A stretch of 64,000 bases of DNA from Gammaproteobacteria bacterium (GTDB lineage Bacteria; Pseudomonadota; Gammaproteobacteria; Competibacterales; Competibacteraceae). The stretch spans positions 124,001-188,000 of the forward strand of contig JACKNF010000006.1 of assembly GCA_024234995.1 (NCBI GenBank), written 5' to 3'. A model generated the notes under the pieces. That model had not been told where the DNA came from. It made no database searches and saw only the letters and a program-made list of their open reading frames with translations. The translations under genes and the position numbers were made by a program. Shown piece after piece: positions 1 to 8,524 of the stretch (position 1 is the stretch's first letter; every line of letters starts with the position of its first letter).

Positions 1-1
1 G

Positions 2-550
2 CGACATGATTTGCAATCCCTGGAGGCGAAACGTCAGGCCATTCCGGCATTATTGAATCAGATCAAGTATCAGCCGCTGGCGCAACGGCGGGAGACGGTC
101 AACGCCTTGGCGGACATTGCCAACGTGACGTTACCGGACAATTTGATGATGACCCGGCAGCAGGTGAAAGCACTACATGAAGCAGGAATGGGCATTGGCG
201 CGCATACCGTGCATCATCCGATTCTGGCGCTGCTGGAACGCAGGGAAGCGGAACGGGAAATCGCGGACAGTCGGGAGTATCTACAGACGCTGCTGGGGGA
301 GCCGGGAACGCTGTTCGCCTATCCGAATGGTCAGCCGGAGACGGATTATCGCCGTGAGCATGTCGAAATCGTGCAGCGTCTGGGATTCCGGGCGGCGGTG
401 TCGACGGCCTGGGGAGTAGCGCGGGGCAATAGCGACGTTTTCCAGTTACCGCGCTTTACGCCGTGGCAACGTCCGCGCTGGCGGTTTGGGTTGGGGCTGG
501 CGCAGAATTATATGACCTCATCAGATCATCCAGGGTATTGTTCCAATTAA
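2..550 (+). CDS. Polysaccharide deacetylase family protein, 5' end outside window
   Basis: The reading frame is open from the first bases, so the N-terminus lies outside the window. The visible part carries the deacetylase-type motif GAHTVHHPIL and, further on, LFAYPNG and a C-terminal RFTPW segment typical of NodB-like polysaccharide deacetylases, which remove N- or O-acetyl groups from polysaccharides. The stop lies three bases before an IS701-like element, so the C-terminus is probably nearly natural, although the last residues may have been changed by the insertion. Neighbouring genes are exopolysaccharide genes, which fits a role in modifying a secreted glycan. The first catalytic motif (with the metal-binding Asp) is not visible because it would be upstream of the window. 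Confidence 0.8.
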   Translation, partial: RHDLQSLEAKRQAIPALLNQIKYQPLAQRRETVNALADIANVTLPDNLMMTRQQVKALHEAGMGIGAHTVHHPILALLERREAEREIADSREYLQTLLGEPGTLFAYPNGQPETDYRREHVEIVQRLGFRAAVSTAWGVARGNSDVFQLPRFTPWQRPRWRFGLGLAQNYMTSSDHPGYCSN

Positions 551-552
551 TC

Positions 553-1509
553 TTAGGAGTTACACATTTGCCGAGTGGTAAGGTAAAAAAGCGGAATCTG
601 GAGGGGAGCACGGCACCGGCCCATGATGCCTTCGCCCGGTTGTTGCACCGCCTGGAATCGGAGACCGCGACGCTCTGGCGGGAGGCTACCGGACAAATCG
701 AGTACCACGGTGGGGTGTTGATGATTGACGGCTCGACGCTAGACAAACCGTATGCCGAGAAAATCGCACTGGTCCAGCAGCACGGGTCGGGCAAGTACCA
801 CGCGGTGGTCAAGGGCATCAACCTAATCACCCTGTTGTGGACCGAGGGTGACCGCCATGTGCTGGTGGACAACCAGCTTTACGACAAGGCTGCTGGGGAT
901 GATCTGACTAAAAACGATCACTTCCAAGCCCTGCTCAAGACCGCCTACGCGCGCGGATTTGTCCCGGAATGCACGGTTTTTGATAGTTGGTACGGCAGCC
1001 TGGAAAACCTGAAACTGATTCGAAGGTTTAGCTGGATTTGGTTGATGCGACTGAAAGCCAACCGCCTCGTCAATCCTGACTGGAGCGGCTTACGCCCGGT
1101 GGCACGGGTCGACACCGATGCCCACGACACTATCGTACATCTTAAGGAGTATGGCCTGATCCGTCTGTTCAAGATCATCGCTCCAGACGGTGACAGTGAA
1201 CGGTGGGCCAGTAACAACCTCCAGAGGGCACCGCTGACGCGCGCGCGGCCGACTATGCCTAGACCATCGAACACACTACCATCGCGGCATCAAGTAGTTC
1301 TACGACGTGGAGCGCGCCCAAGTCCGCGCCGCCCACGCCCAGCGCAACCACATCGGCCTGGCTCTGCACGTGTTCTTGCGCCTGGAGTGGCATTGCTATC
1401 GCACCGGTATCAGTTTGGTTCGAGGCCAAAATCGCCATCATCTGCCCCGCTGTACGGGCCTATCTGGCCAATCCACTCTACACGTTACTGGCAACTGCGT
1501 AACTCCTAA
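553..1509 (+). mobile_element. Degenerate IS701-like insertion sequence, copy 1
   Basis: The element is bounded by inverted ends: TTAGGAGTTACACATTTGCC at 553-572 and its near-complement at 1490-1509. The same terminal sequence (AGAAGTTACGCAGTTGC) bounds the second copy near 20.4-21.5 kb, in opposite orientation. The extreme ends TTAG and CTAA are mirror images, so no clear target duplication can be assigned. The element is shorter than copy 2 because it lacks about 25 N-terminal transposase codons, and its single gene is broken. IS701 as the family is a judgement from the transposase sequence style. Confidence 0.75.
565..1503 (+). pseudogene. IS701-like transposase, deleted and frameshifted
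   Basis: This is the same DDE transposase family as the intact gene at 20426-21421. The motifs MIDGSTLDKPYAEK, FDSWYGSLENLKLI and RLKANRLVNP are conserved. Relative to the intact copy, the N-terminal stretch before APAHDAF is missing. After WASNNLQRAPLTR (about 1260) the frame changes and an in-frame TAG appears at the site equivalent to GYARTIEHYHRG. The C-terminal part (ERAQVRAAHAQRN, from about 1307) continues in another frame. The open frame can be followed upstream to 463, but that part is host DNA. The gene should be inactive. Confidence 0.8.
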
Positions 1510-1611
1510 CTGTAGGAAAACGCTGATTTTATGAAATTTCAACTCAATTTGGACAAGCTCTTAGCTTGGATAAACGCTTACCAAACATCGCTATTATGAG
1601 AGATTAGAATT

Positions 1612-2118
1612 ATGGGCAATAAATCTGTTCGCATTAAAGTGATGCTTACATTGACGGGAGGGGGGTTTTTGTGGGAGGCAAAATCACTAATTAAAGGTTT
1701 AAAAGGCAACTACGAGTATTGTTTTGTCACAACGAATGATTCAATGATACCTCTGCCAGGAGAGATTCCAGAAGGTACGGTGTACCGGGTTGAAAGAATG
1801 CCTGGACGACAAGATGGCTCAGTACGGAGAATGGTTAGTCAGTACTTAATGAGTTTTTTTGATACCTATAAGCTATTGAAGAAGCTAGACATTCAAATAA
1901 TTGTGTGTATTGGCACACCATTAGCTATTCCTTTATGTATTTGGGGGAAGCTATACAGGCATTCTACAATCTTCGTGGAAAGCATTACACGAACATCAGA
2001 TATATCACGTACGGCGCGATTATTACTTTTTTTAAGATTGTGCGACCGAGTTTATGTGCAATGGCCAGAACTGGCAAGATCATTTAAAGGAACAGTCTAT
2101 AAGGGGAATGTACTGTGA
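1612..2118 (+). CDS. PssD/Alg14-like glycosyltransferase membrane subunit
   Basis: This 168-residue protein resembles the Alg14/PssD/CpsF subunit that anchors a split GT28-type glycosyltransferase to the membrane and recruits the catalytic partner. Visible features are an N-terminal strand followed by a glycine-rich loop (MLTLTGGGFLWEA) and the family-like segment IFVESITRTSDIS before the C-terminal helix. The stop overlaps the GTG start of the next gene (GTGA at 2115-2118), which implies translational coupling with the Alg13-type partner. The DNA is clearly more AT-rich than the housekeeping region, in line with an acquired polysaccharide locus. The donor sugar cannot be told from the sequence. 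Confidence 0.8.
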   Translation: MGNKSVRIKVMLTLTGGGFLWEAKSLIKGLKGNYEYCFVTTNDSMIPLPGEIPEGTVYRVERMPGRQDGSVRRMVSQYLMSFFDTYKLLKKLDIQIIVCIGTPLAIPLCIWGKLYRHSTIFVESITRTSDISRTARLLLFLRLCDRVYVQWPELARSFKGTVYKGNVL

Positions 2119-2573
2119 TATTCGTTACTGTAGGTACTACGCATTTTGATCGGCTAATAAAATCTGTGGATGAATTAGTGGGAAAAGGTGCAATTCTGGA
2201 GCCAGTAACCTGTCAAATTGGATCAGGTCAATATATACCTAAATATTGTGAATACTTCCGCTTTAATAGAAGCCTAGATGATTGGCTATCGAGAGCATCT
2301 CTAGTTATTTGTCATGGGGGTAGTTCGGTATTTCATTTATTAATAATGGGTAAATTATTTGTAGCAGTAGCTAATACTGATTTAGCCGATGATCACCAAA
2401 CGAAATTATTAAAAGACCTTGAAAAGTCAATACCTTTGTTATGGACAAATCACTTACAAGAACTGGAGAAACTAATTTTAGCATCAAAAAAATTCATACC
2501 TCAACAATTGGATGGCGGTGGGATAGGAGAAGATCTAGATTTATTTATCAGATCCATTATTAACTCTGATTAG
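2115..2573 (+). CDS. PssE/Alg13-like glycosyltransferase catalytic subunit
   Basis: This 152-residue protein starts with MIFVTVGTTHFDRLI, the hallmark of the Alg13/PssE family, which supplies the nucleotide-sugar binding half of a GT28-type glycosyltransferase. The segment VICHGGSSVFHLLIMGK matches the donor-binding HGG(A/S)G-type loop. It starts with GTG inside the stop of the upstream Alg14-like gene. Together the two would add a sugar to a lipid-linked repeat unit at the cytoplasmic face of the inner membrane. The specific sugar is unknown. Confidence 0.85.
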   Translation: MIFVTVGTTHFDRLIKSVDELVGKGAILEPVTCQIGSGQYIPKYCEYFRFNRSLDDWLSRASLVICHGGSSVFHLLIMGKLFVAVANTDLADDHQTKLLKDLEKSIPLLWTNHLQELEKLILASKKFIPQQLDGGGIGEDLDLFIRSIINSD

Positions 2574-2582
2574 GTTAATTAA

Positions 2583-3890
2583 GTGCGTGATTTTTTTATC
2601 ATTGTAATTTTTTCTGTTTGGGCAATTTATGCACTAAAGCGGCCCTACTATGGAGCTTTACTATGGGTATGGATTGGATTAATGAATCCGCATCGTTTGG
2701 GATGGGGGTTTGCTTACTCCCTGCCATTTGCGATGATTGCTGCTATGATGACAATGTTGAGCATCATTATAAATCCAAAAGATTTTAAATGGCCGCAAGG
2801 ATTACCTGTCGTAATCTTAATTTTATTCACCTTGTGGATGGGAATTACAACAAATTCAGCAATTCACCCTGATCCAAGTTTAAATAAATATATTGATGTA
2901 CTTAAAGTTTTATTAATGACCATGGTAGTTGGCAGTGTTGTTCGAACACGTGAAGATATTTTTTCATTGATATGGATTATTATATTGTCTATCGGATACT
3001 TTGGATTTAAAGGAGGGATATTTACAATAATAACTGGTGGTTCTTTTCGAGTTTGGGGTCCACCATCAAGCCTGGTCGAAGGTAATAATGAACTAGCAGT
3101 TGCACTTACTATGATTATTCCTTTAATGTATTTTATGGTAAAAAACACTCATATCGTGGCAAAGCTGTTTTTTTTCAAAAAGTTTCCACTAAACTGGATT
3201 AAGATGGGTATATACTTGGTAATTTTTCTATGTGCAGTGTCTGTCATTGGTAGTCACTCAAGAGGTGCTTTCTTAGCAATTATAGGAATGCTTAGCATGT
3301 TGTGGTGGCGAAGTGGCGCTAAATTTTCGGTTGGGTTTTTACTAATTTTAGTTGCCCCATTAGTGATTTTTTTAATGCCTGATGAATGGATGAATCGGAT
3401 GAATACTATCGAGACTTATGAAGAGGATGCCTCAGCTATGGGGCGTATTAATGCATGGAAAATGGCGATTAATATTGCCAATGATCGTTTCCTTGGTGCA
3501 GGCTTTTCAACAGCATCGCGTGCTGTCTATGAGATGTACGCTCCAAACCCAAACGATGTGTTAGTTGCACATAGTATTTATTTTCAAGTCCTTGGTGAGC
3601 ATGGCTATATCGGATTAGTGCTTTATCTACTATTCTGGTTATCAACCTACATAATAGCAGGTCAATTAGTACATCTCGCTAAAGGGAATGGAAATCTAGA
3701 ATGGGCTGGTTTGCTTGGATCAATGTGCAAGGTCAGCCTAGTTGGTTTTGCGATAGGCGGGGCTTTTCTGAGTCTGGCTTATTGGGACATGCCGTATTAC
3801 ATTATGATTATACTGGTTTGCACAGAACACCTTGTTAAGGAACAGCTCGCCATGCACCAATCGAATCAAACCACATCGGATGAGTGTTAA
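2583..3890 (+). CDS. Exosortase A-associated O-glycosylation ligase-like membrane protein
   Basis: This 435-residue polytopic membrane protein has the Wzy/O-antigen-ligase layout, with about ten hydrophobic segments and a large loop near residues 265-325. The phrases VEGNNELAVALTMIIPL, HSRGAFLAI and RMNTIETYEEDASAMGR, with GHRGA-like and DRFLGAGF elements, match the probable O-glycosylation ligase family found in PEP-CTERM/exosortase A loci (recalled as TIGR03097). Such proteins polymerise or transfer lipid-linked glycan on the periplasmic side. The start is GTG, 9 bases after the Alg13-like gene, so it is the third gene of the same operon. Exosortase itself is not in the window. Confidence 0.85.
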   Translation: MRDFFIIVIFSVWAIYALKRPYYGALLWVWIGLMNPHRLGWGFAYSLPFAMIAAMMTMLSIIINPKDFKWPQGLPVVILILFTLWMGITTNSAIHPDPSLNKYIDVLKVLLMTMVVGSVVRTREDIFSLIWIIILSIGYFGFKGGIFTIITGGSFRVWGPPSSLVEGNNELAVALTMIIPLMYFMVKNTHIVAKLFFFKKFPLNWIKMGIYLVIFLCAVSVIGSHSRGAFLAIIGMLSMLWWRSGAKFSVGFLLILVAPLVIFLMPDEWMNRMNTIETYEEDASAMGRINAWKMAINIANDRFLGAGFSTASRAVYEMYAPNPNDVLVAHSIYFQVLGEHGYIGLVLYLLFWLSTYIIAGQLVHLAKGNGNLEWAGLLGSMCKVSLVGFAIGGAFLSLAYWDMPYYIMIILVCTEHLVKEQLAMHQSNQTTSDEC

Positions 3891-3977
3891 ATTAAAAACA
3901 CATAAAATTGAGATTAAAAAGAAATACATTCCATAATAAATATGCGATTCTTAAGAGACTAAAAATTACTGTTGAAA

Positions 3978-4841
3978 ATGTCGCGCGAAAACTGGTTTTT
4001 TCTGCTGGGCCTGATCGTGGCATTGTTGCTTATCAGCGGCTATATTGCTATTAAACATTCAAAATTTTCGGCGATTACTCCAGATCGCAAAGTAACTTAC
4101 CGGATCATTGATGGGTACGAATTGACGCTTCATCTATTCCAAGCTCAAGGGCCTGCACTGCCCAATGGTTATCCAGTTTTGCTATTGTTTCATGGTGGTG
4201 CTTGGAAATATGGCAGCCCACATCAGTTTTATCCCCAGTGTCAGCATTTCCAGGAGCGCGGTTTGACCTGTGTGAGCGCCCAATACCGGATTGCTTCGGT
4301 GCATGATAGTGATCCTCGGGTGGCGCTTGAGGATGCACAAGCAGCTATTCTTTATCTGCGGCAACACGCGGCTGAACTATATATTAATCCTAAGCGTATC
4401 ATTGCCGGTGGGGGCTCTGCGGGTGGACACCTTGCAGCGGCGTTAGGGGTAGGGTTGCCCATAAAAGATACTCCTATGGATCGAAAAAACTTATCCCGTC
4501 CGAATGCGCTGGTTCTCTACAATCCGATGCTCGATTTATCACCGGGTAGGCCAGATCATCACCTTGTTGCCGTCTACTGGTCTGATATTTCACCGTATCA
4601 TCATATTGATGGTAATATACCGCCGACCTTGATTTTACTAGGCACGGAGGATTCGGAAGTTCCAGTATCCACAGCGCAGGCTTTTTGTGATAAGGTCATC
4701 TATAATGGGGGACAGTGCAAGTTGGCGCTTTATGAAGGCGCCAAACACGGTTTTTTTAATCACAGTGTAGAAAATAGCAAGTATTTTAATCTAACCAACC
4801 AGATTATTAATAAATTCATCGATAGCCTAGGTTTCCTTTAA
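3978..4841 (+). CDS. Membrane-anchored alpha/beta hydrolase (HSL/carboxylesterase-like)
   Basis: After an N-terminal membrane anchor (about residues 6-26) comes an alpha/beta hydrolase with the oxyanion motif LFHGGAW, the nucleophile elbow GGGSAGGHLA and the C-terminal catalytic His in AKHGFFNHS. The acidic residue probably sits in LLGTEDSEVP. This is the hormone-sensitive-lipase type arrangement. The enzyme may deacylate an exported polysaccharide or lipid intermediate, which is inference from context. ATG at 3978 is preferred over the in-frame TTG at 3972. The TAA stop lies inside the target duplication of the following IS4 element, so the gene just escaped disruption. Confidence 0.85.
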   Translation: MSRENWFFLLGLIVALLLISGYIAIKHSKFSAITPDRKVTYRIIDGYELTLHLFQAQGPALPNGYPVLLLFHGGAWKYGSPHQFYPQCQHFQERGLTCVSAQYRIASVHDSDPRVALEDAQAAILYLRQHAAELYINPKRIIAGGGSAGGHLAAALGVGLPIKDTPMDRKNLSRPNALVLYNPMLDLSPGRPDHHLVAVYWSDISPYHHIDGNIPPTLILLGTEDSEVPVSTAQAFCDKVIYNGGQCKLALYEGAKHGFFNHSVENSKYFNLTNQIINKFIDSLGFL

Positions 4842-4844
4842 ATC

Positions 4845-6046
4845 CTTACCACCTATCAGTTCTGAGTTAGACTAGGATTATGAGTTTAATGAACATCATG
4901 AGGGGATCATGGGAACGGTTCGACAATTGGCGACAGCAATCGAAGCAGGATTGAGAGCAGCTCACCCAGGGTTGCGTAAGACAGTGATTACGAAATTGGC
5001 CTTGGCGGTCGGGGCGATTCTGGAAGCTCAGACCCCAAATACTGTGGAACTTGCTAATCTTTTACCGTTGGAGACCGAACGGCAAGATATGCGCGAGCAG
5101 TGGCTGCGCCGGTTATTAAAAAATCCATTGCTGTCGAGTAGCGAAGTGCTGGAACCGTGGGCGCGCCAAGCCTTAACCGCGGCGGGCCCGCAGGGACAGA
5201 CGATCATTCTGAGTCTGGACCAAACCGATTTGGGGGATCGTTTTGCGATTTTGATGGTGAGCCTTGGGATCGGCGATCGGGCCTTACCTCTTGCTTGGCG
5301 GGTGGAAGCTGGCCCGGCCAATCTGGGTTTTGCGGCCCAGAAAGCGGTATTAGAACAAGTTCGCGCGTGGCTCCCGGCGGGAGCCGAGGTGCTGCTTTCA
5401 GCGGATCGCTTTTATCCCTCGGTGGATTTATTCGCGTGGCTTCACGCGCAGTCCGGTTGGCATTATCGGTTACGATTGAAAGGCAATCTCAATGTAGATC
5501 CAGGGTTTGGAGACATGACCACGACCGGGGCGCTGGCGGCGGGGCAAACCGAGCGCTATCTGCCCAATGTGCGGTTATTCAATCAAGGGGTCGCGACGAA
5601 TCTGGCGATTTGGCATGAGGGGGTCCACCCGGAACCCTGGATCATCGCCATGAATGACCCGCCAAATCGGGCGACCGTGCGGGATTACGCGAGTCGCTGG
5701 GGCATTGAGCCGATGTTCTCCGACTTCAAAAGCCGCGGTTTTCAATTAGAAGACACGCAGTTACAGGCCGCTGACCGGCTCGATCGGTTGCTGCTGATCA
5801 TGGCCTTGGCCATGTACTGGTGCGTGCGCGTCGGTCAAGAGGAGGCCCGCGATCACCCCACGCCCCTGGAAAAAAGACGCAAGAACAGACCGATCCTCAC
5901 CATTGGACCTTTCGAAAACTCGCCCGTAGCGCCGTTTCCTGGTTCACCCGGGGTCTGCGTGCGCTCCACCGGAAGCTACAAATGCAACAACCGTTACCTT
6001 CCTTCTATCGGGTTTGCCCCGTGATGAGAAACTGATAGGTGGTAAG
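4845..6046 (+). mobile_element. IS4-family insertion sequence, copy 1, with 10-bp target duplication
   Basis: This 1202-bp element is bounded by perfect 17-bp inverted repeats CTTACCACCTATCAGTT (4845-4861 and 6030-6046). It is flanked by identical 10-bp direct repeats CCTTTAAATC (4835-4844 and 6047-6056). A duplication of 9-12 bp is normal for IS4. The intact duplication points to a fairly recent insertion. A decayed copy in opposite orientation lies at 21573-22770. Confidence 0.95.
4909..6024 (+). CDS. IS4-family transposase (C-terminus shifted to -1 frame)
   Basis: This is a DDE transposase with LDQTDLGDRF (first Asp), LSADRFYPS (second Asp) and the IS4 signature Y-x2-R-x3-E-x6-K in YASRWGIEPMFSDFK. 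After HPTPLEK (about 5866-5876) the frame meets an A6 tract, and the family-like C-terminus (KTQEQTDPHHW, then FRKLARSAVSWF) lies in the -1 frame, ending at 6035 just inside the right inverted repeat. The 0-frame continuation to 6024 looks like nonsense. Either -1 slippage on GAAAAAAG makes the full protein, or this copy family inherited a frameshift. The second copy shows the same break point. Confidence 0.85.
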   Translation: MGTVRQLATAIEAGLRAAHPGLRKTVITKLALAVGAILEAQTPNTVELANLLPLETERQDMREQWLRRLLKNPLLSSSEVLEPWARQALTAAGPQGQTIILSLDQTDLGDRFAILMVSLGIGDRALPLAWRVEAGPANLGFAAQKAVLEQVRAWLPAGAEVLLSADRFYPSVDLFAWLHAQSGWHYRLRLKGNLNVDPGFGDMTTTGALAAGQTERYLPNVRLFNQGVATNLAIWHEGVHPEPWIIAMNDPPNRATVRDYASRWGIEPMFSDFKSRGFQLEDTQLQAADRLDRLLLIMALAMYWCVRVGQEEARDHPTPLEKRRKNRPILTIGPFENSPVAPFPGSPGVCVRSTGSYKCNNRYLPSIGFAP

Positions 6047-6058
6047 CCTTTAAATCAT

Positions 6059-7395
6059 CCGATTACCCACAAATTCCAACTCATTGTTAAGATGTTATTT
6101 TCATCCAATAATAGGTATGGTGCATGAGTTGGGCACAGGTAGAGTTTCACGATCTGGAGTTGGGGGATGCGCGGCGGACTGCACGCTTGATCAGGTTGGT
6201 GGATGATCTGTCGGCCCAGCCGACTGGGAGCATCCCGCTGGCCTGCGGGGGCTGGCCCGAGACCAAGGCGGCCTATCGGCTACTGGACAATCCGGCGGTG
6301 GAGTGGCGCGAAATTCTGGAGGTCCATACCACGCGGACGGTGAAGCGGATGGTGGGCCAGCCGGTGGTGTTATGCCTTCAGGACACGACGGAATTGGATT
6401 TCACTTCGCAACCGGGGATTGCGGGACTGGCGCTGGGGGTGTTGGATGCTTGGATGTGGGCGCGGAAGCCGAAAGATCAGCCCGACGTCAAGGAAAGCAC
6501 CCGCTGGATCGAAGGCTACGAGATCGTGGCCGATCTAGCCGAAACCGTGCCCGCGATCCGCCTGGTCTACGTAGCGGATCGGGAAGGCGATCTGCGGGCG
6601 CTGATGGACGCCGCGGCCCGGCGCGGCGCCCCGGCGGACGGGTTGATCCGGTCCCGGCACAACCGCAAGACGACCACGGGCGAGAAGCTGTGGGAACGGC
6701 TGGCCCAGAGCACACCGCTGGGTGAGGTGGAATTCATCCTGTCCGCAGCTCCGGACCGTCCAGCACGCTTGGTGCGCCAGACCCTGTATCACCAAGCGGT
6801 GACCCTGTCGGCGCATCACGGCCAACCCGCCGTGACCGTGACGGCGATTCTGGCGCGGGAGGAACAGCCGCCGGCTGGTGAGAAGGCGATCGCGTGGCGG
6901 CTGCTGACCAACCGGACAGCGGATACGCTGGGGGATGTAGTACAGCTCATTGACTGGTATCGAAAAAGATGGCTGATTGAAATTTTCTTCCGCATTTGGA
7001 AATCCGGTTGCCGGGTCGAGGCGTTGCAACTGGGGACACTCGAACGCTTGGAGCGGGCGCTGGTGGTTTATCTGATCATCGCCTGGCGCATCCTGCACCT
7101 GGTCACCTGGGGACGGAATTGCCCGCAGTTACCCTGCGATGTGGTATTCGATGCCGAGGAATGGCAGGCGGCCTGGATGGTCGCATACCGTACTAAACCA
7201 CCGGAAATCCCGCCGCCTCTGGGGCAGGTGGTGCGGCTGATCGCTGGCTTTGGGGGCTTTCTCGGCCGTAAACAGGATGGTCATCCCGGTCCTAAAGCGA
7301 TCTGGGAAGGAATGCAAAAAGTGAGAGCGTTTGCCCTTGCGTTGGAGGCCGGCCGCGCCGTGTATGCCGGTGACGGATAAGTTGTAGGTAATCGG
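6059..7395 (+). mobile_element. IS50-like (IS4 family) insertion sequence
   Basis: The terminal inverted repeats are CCGATTACCCACAA (6059-6072) and TTGTAGGTAATCGG (7382-7395), matching at 13 of 14 positions. The element sits 2 bp beyond the right target duplication of the preceding IS4 copy. The flanks (GCCTTTAAATCAT on the left, GTGCCTTAAACCC on the right) are similar but not identical, so no clean duplication can be claimed. Confidence 0.8.
6124..7380 (+). CDS. IS50/Tn5-like transposase with internal deletion
   Basis: This 418-residue protein resembles Tn5 transposase: ELGDARRTARL and ACGGWPETKAAYRLLDN near the N-terminus, QDTTELDFT with the first Asp, YVADREGDL with the second, and Y-x2-R-x3-E-x6-K in YRKRWLIEIFFRIWK. 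Tn5-type relatives are about 450-480 residues. Here GIAGL runs straight into ALGVLDAWMWARKPKDQ, and about 25-30 residues usually present between these (the segment before the GVLDAW strand) seem to be missing in frame. The element may therefore be inactive despite the open frame. Confidence 0.85.
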   Translation: MSWAQVEFHDLELGDARRTARLIRLVDDLSAQPTGSIPLACGGWPETKAAYRLLDNPAVEWREILEVHTTRTVKRMVGQPVVLCLQDTTELDFTSQPGIAGLALGVLDAWMWARKPKDQPDVKESTRWIEGYEIVADLAETVPAIRLVYVADREGDLRALMDAAARRGAPADGLIRSRHNRKTTTGEKLWERLAQSTPLGEVEFILSAAPDRPARLVRQTLYHQAVTLSAHHGQPAVTVTAILAREEQPPAGEKAIAWRLLTNRTADTLGDVVQLIDWYRKRWLIEIFFRIWKSGCRVEALQLGTLERLERALVVYLIIAWRILHLVTWGRNCPQLPCDVVFDAEEWQAAWMVAYRTKPPEIPPPLGQVVRLIAGFGGFLGRKQDGHPGPKAIWEGMQKVRAFALALEAGRAVYAGDG

Positions 7396-7475
7396 GTGCC
7401 TTAAACCCTCTCCAGCATAGACAATGTGGGGATAGCTATTGAAAAGACTAAGGGACAACACCGATAATCTGATTA

Positions 7476-8519
7476 CTTGATTAGCCACATTGTTCAGCCG
7501 CGCGAATGATGCGCTCGGGATGGGGTGAAGTGATGGCTGATGCACGAAGCAATCGGGCAAGAATGCTGGACAGATCAAAGCGGCGATTGAATCGATATTG
7601 AACCTCGGCGAGGTAGCGATGGGTGTACTTGGCGAAATCGAACGCATGGTAGGTGCCGGAGAATGCGGTCTTCAGATTGCCCAAGAGGGTATTGACGACC
7701 CGGAACGTCTCCAGCTTCACGCTGGCGGGACCACCGCCGGTGACGGTGCGCGCATGCGCGGCACCGGATGCCGTGACGGCCTGAAAGCACCACAGTCCAT
7801 CGGAAACCACATGAGCCGACGCACACAGCGACTTTTTGGCCCACTGGGCGATCGCGTCCTTGGTGAACTCCAGCTTGGTCAGGCAAGCAAACAGCGGGTG
7901 GCCGGCCTCGGTCGTCTGCACGGCGGCAATGAAGGGCACCTTGTTCTCCGAGCCACGGCCGCTCTTGCCGCCGGGCAACTCGCCACCTAGGTAGGCGTCA
8001 TCGATCTCGACGCGGCCATCGAGCTGGCGCGATTCTTCACGCTCGCGCATGACCTCCATCAGCTTGTGCTTGATCAACCAGGCCGTTTTGTAGCGCACCC
8101 CCAGGTGGCGTTTGAGTTCCAAAGCCGACACGTTGTTCTTGGCCTGCGCCAGCAAGTGCATGGCCAGAAACCAGGTCGTCAACGGCCGCTTGGTGGACTG
8201 AAAGATCGTGCCGCAGGTCACCGTGGTCTGCGCCCGGCACGCCGAGCACTGCCAATACCGCAGTCCCTTGCGCTCGAAGGTACCATGGCGCGTGCAGCCA
8301 CATTCCGGACAGACAAAACCCGTCGGCCAACGCGACGCCACCAACGCGGCGTGGCACTTCTCCTCGGTTCCGTAGCGCTCCATGAACTCCGCTATCGACA
8401 AACCTTTTTGAAACTGCACCCGGTTGATCCCCATCGCGTCTCTCCTTCATCGGAATACGCCAATTATCCACCCCAACAGGCTCACCTAGCCAGCCTGCTG
8501 AACTTCGTGGCTAATCAGG
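7476..8519 (-). mobile_element. IS1595-family insertion sequence with 8-bp target duplication
   Basis: The ends are CTTGATTAGCCAC...TTCAG on the left and, reversed, CCTGATTAGCCAC...TTCAG on the right. The direct repeats TCTGATTA at 7468-7475 and 8520-8527 flank the 1044-bp element, and 8 bp is the usual IS1595 duplication. The right duplication covers the stop codon of the neighbouring acyltransferase gene. Confidence 0.92.
7481..8434 (-). CDS. IS1595-family transposase
   Basis: This 317-residue protein starts with an N-terminal zinc ribbon (CPECGC and CSAC pairs, about residues 42-65). The ISXO2-like catalytic domain follows with VEIDDAYLGGE, HVVSDGLWCF and the C-terminal segment HAFDFAKYTHRYLAEVQYRFNRRF (shown here as adjacent blocks HAFDFAKY and YRFNRRF). 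The frame is uninterrupted and both ends and duplication are intact, so the element may be active. It is not closely similar to the other IS1595 transposase at 43104-44129. Confidence 0.93.
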   Translation of the reverse strand: MGINRVQFQKGLSIAEFMERYGTEEKCHAALVASRWPTGFVCPECGCTRHGTFERKGLRYWQCSACRAQTTVTCGTIFQSTKRPLTTWFLAMHLLAQAKNNVSALELKRHLGVRYKTAWLIKHKLMEVMREREESRQLDGRVEIDDAYLGGELPGGKSGRGSENKVPFIAAVQTTEAGHPLFACLTKLEFTKDAIAQWAKKSLCASAHVVSDGLWCFQAVTASGAAHARTVTGGGPASVKLETFRVVNTLLGNLKTAFSGTYHAFDFAKYTHRYLAEVQYRFNRRFDLSSILARLLRASAITSPHPERIIRAAEQCG

Positions 8520-8524
8520 TCTGA

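Noticed and set aside
463..564. N-terminal extension of the IS701-like transposase frame
   Set aside because: These codons lie in host DNA that encodes the deacetylase in another frame; the IS begins at about 553.
5820..6035. Separate 71-residue gene at the end of the IS4 element
   Set aside because: It is the -1 frame C-terminus of the transposase, not an independent gene.
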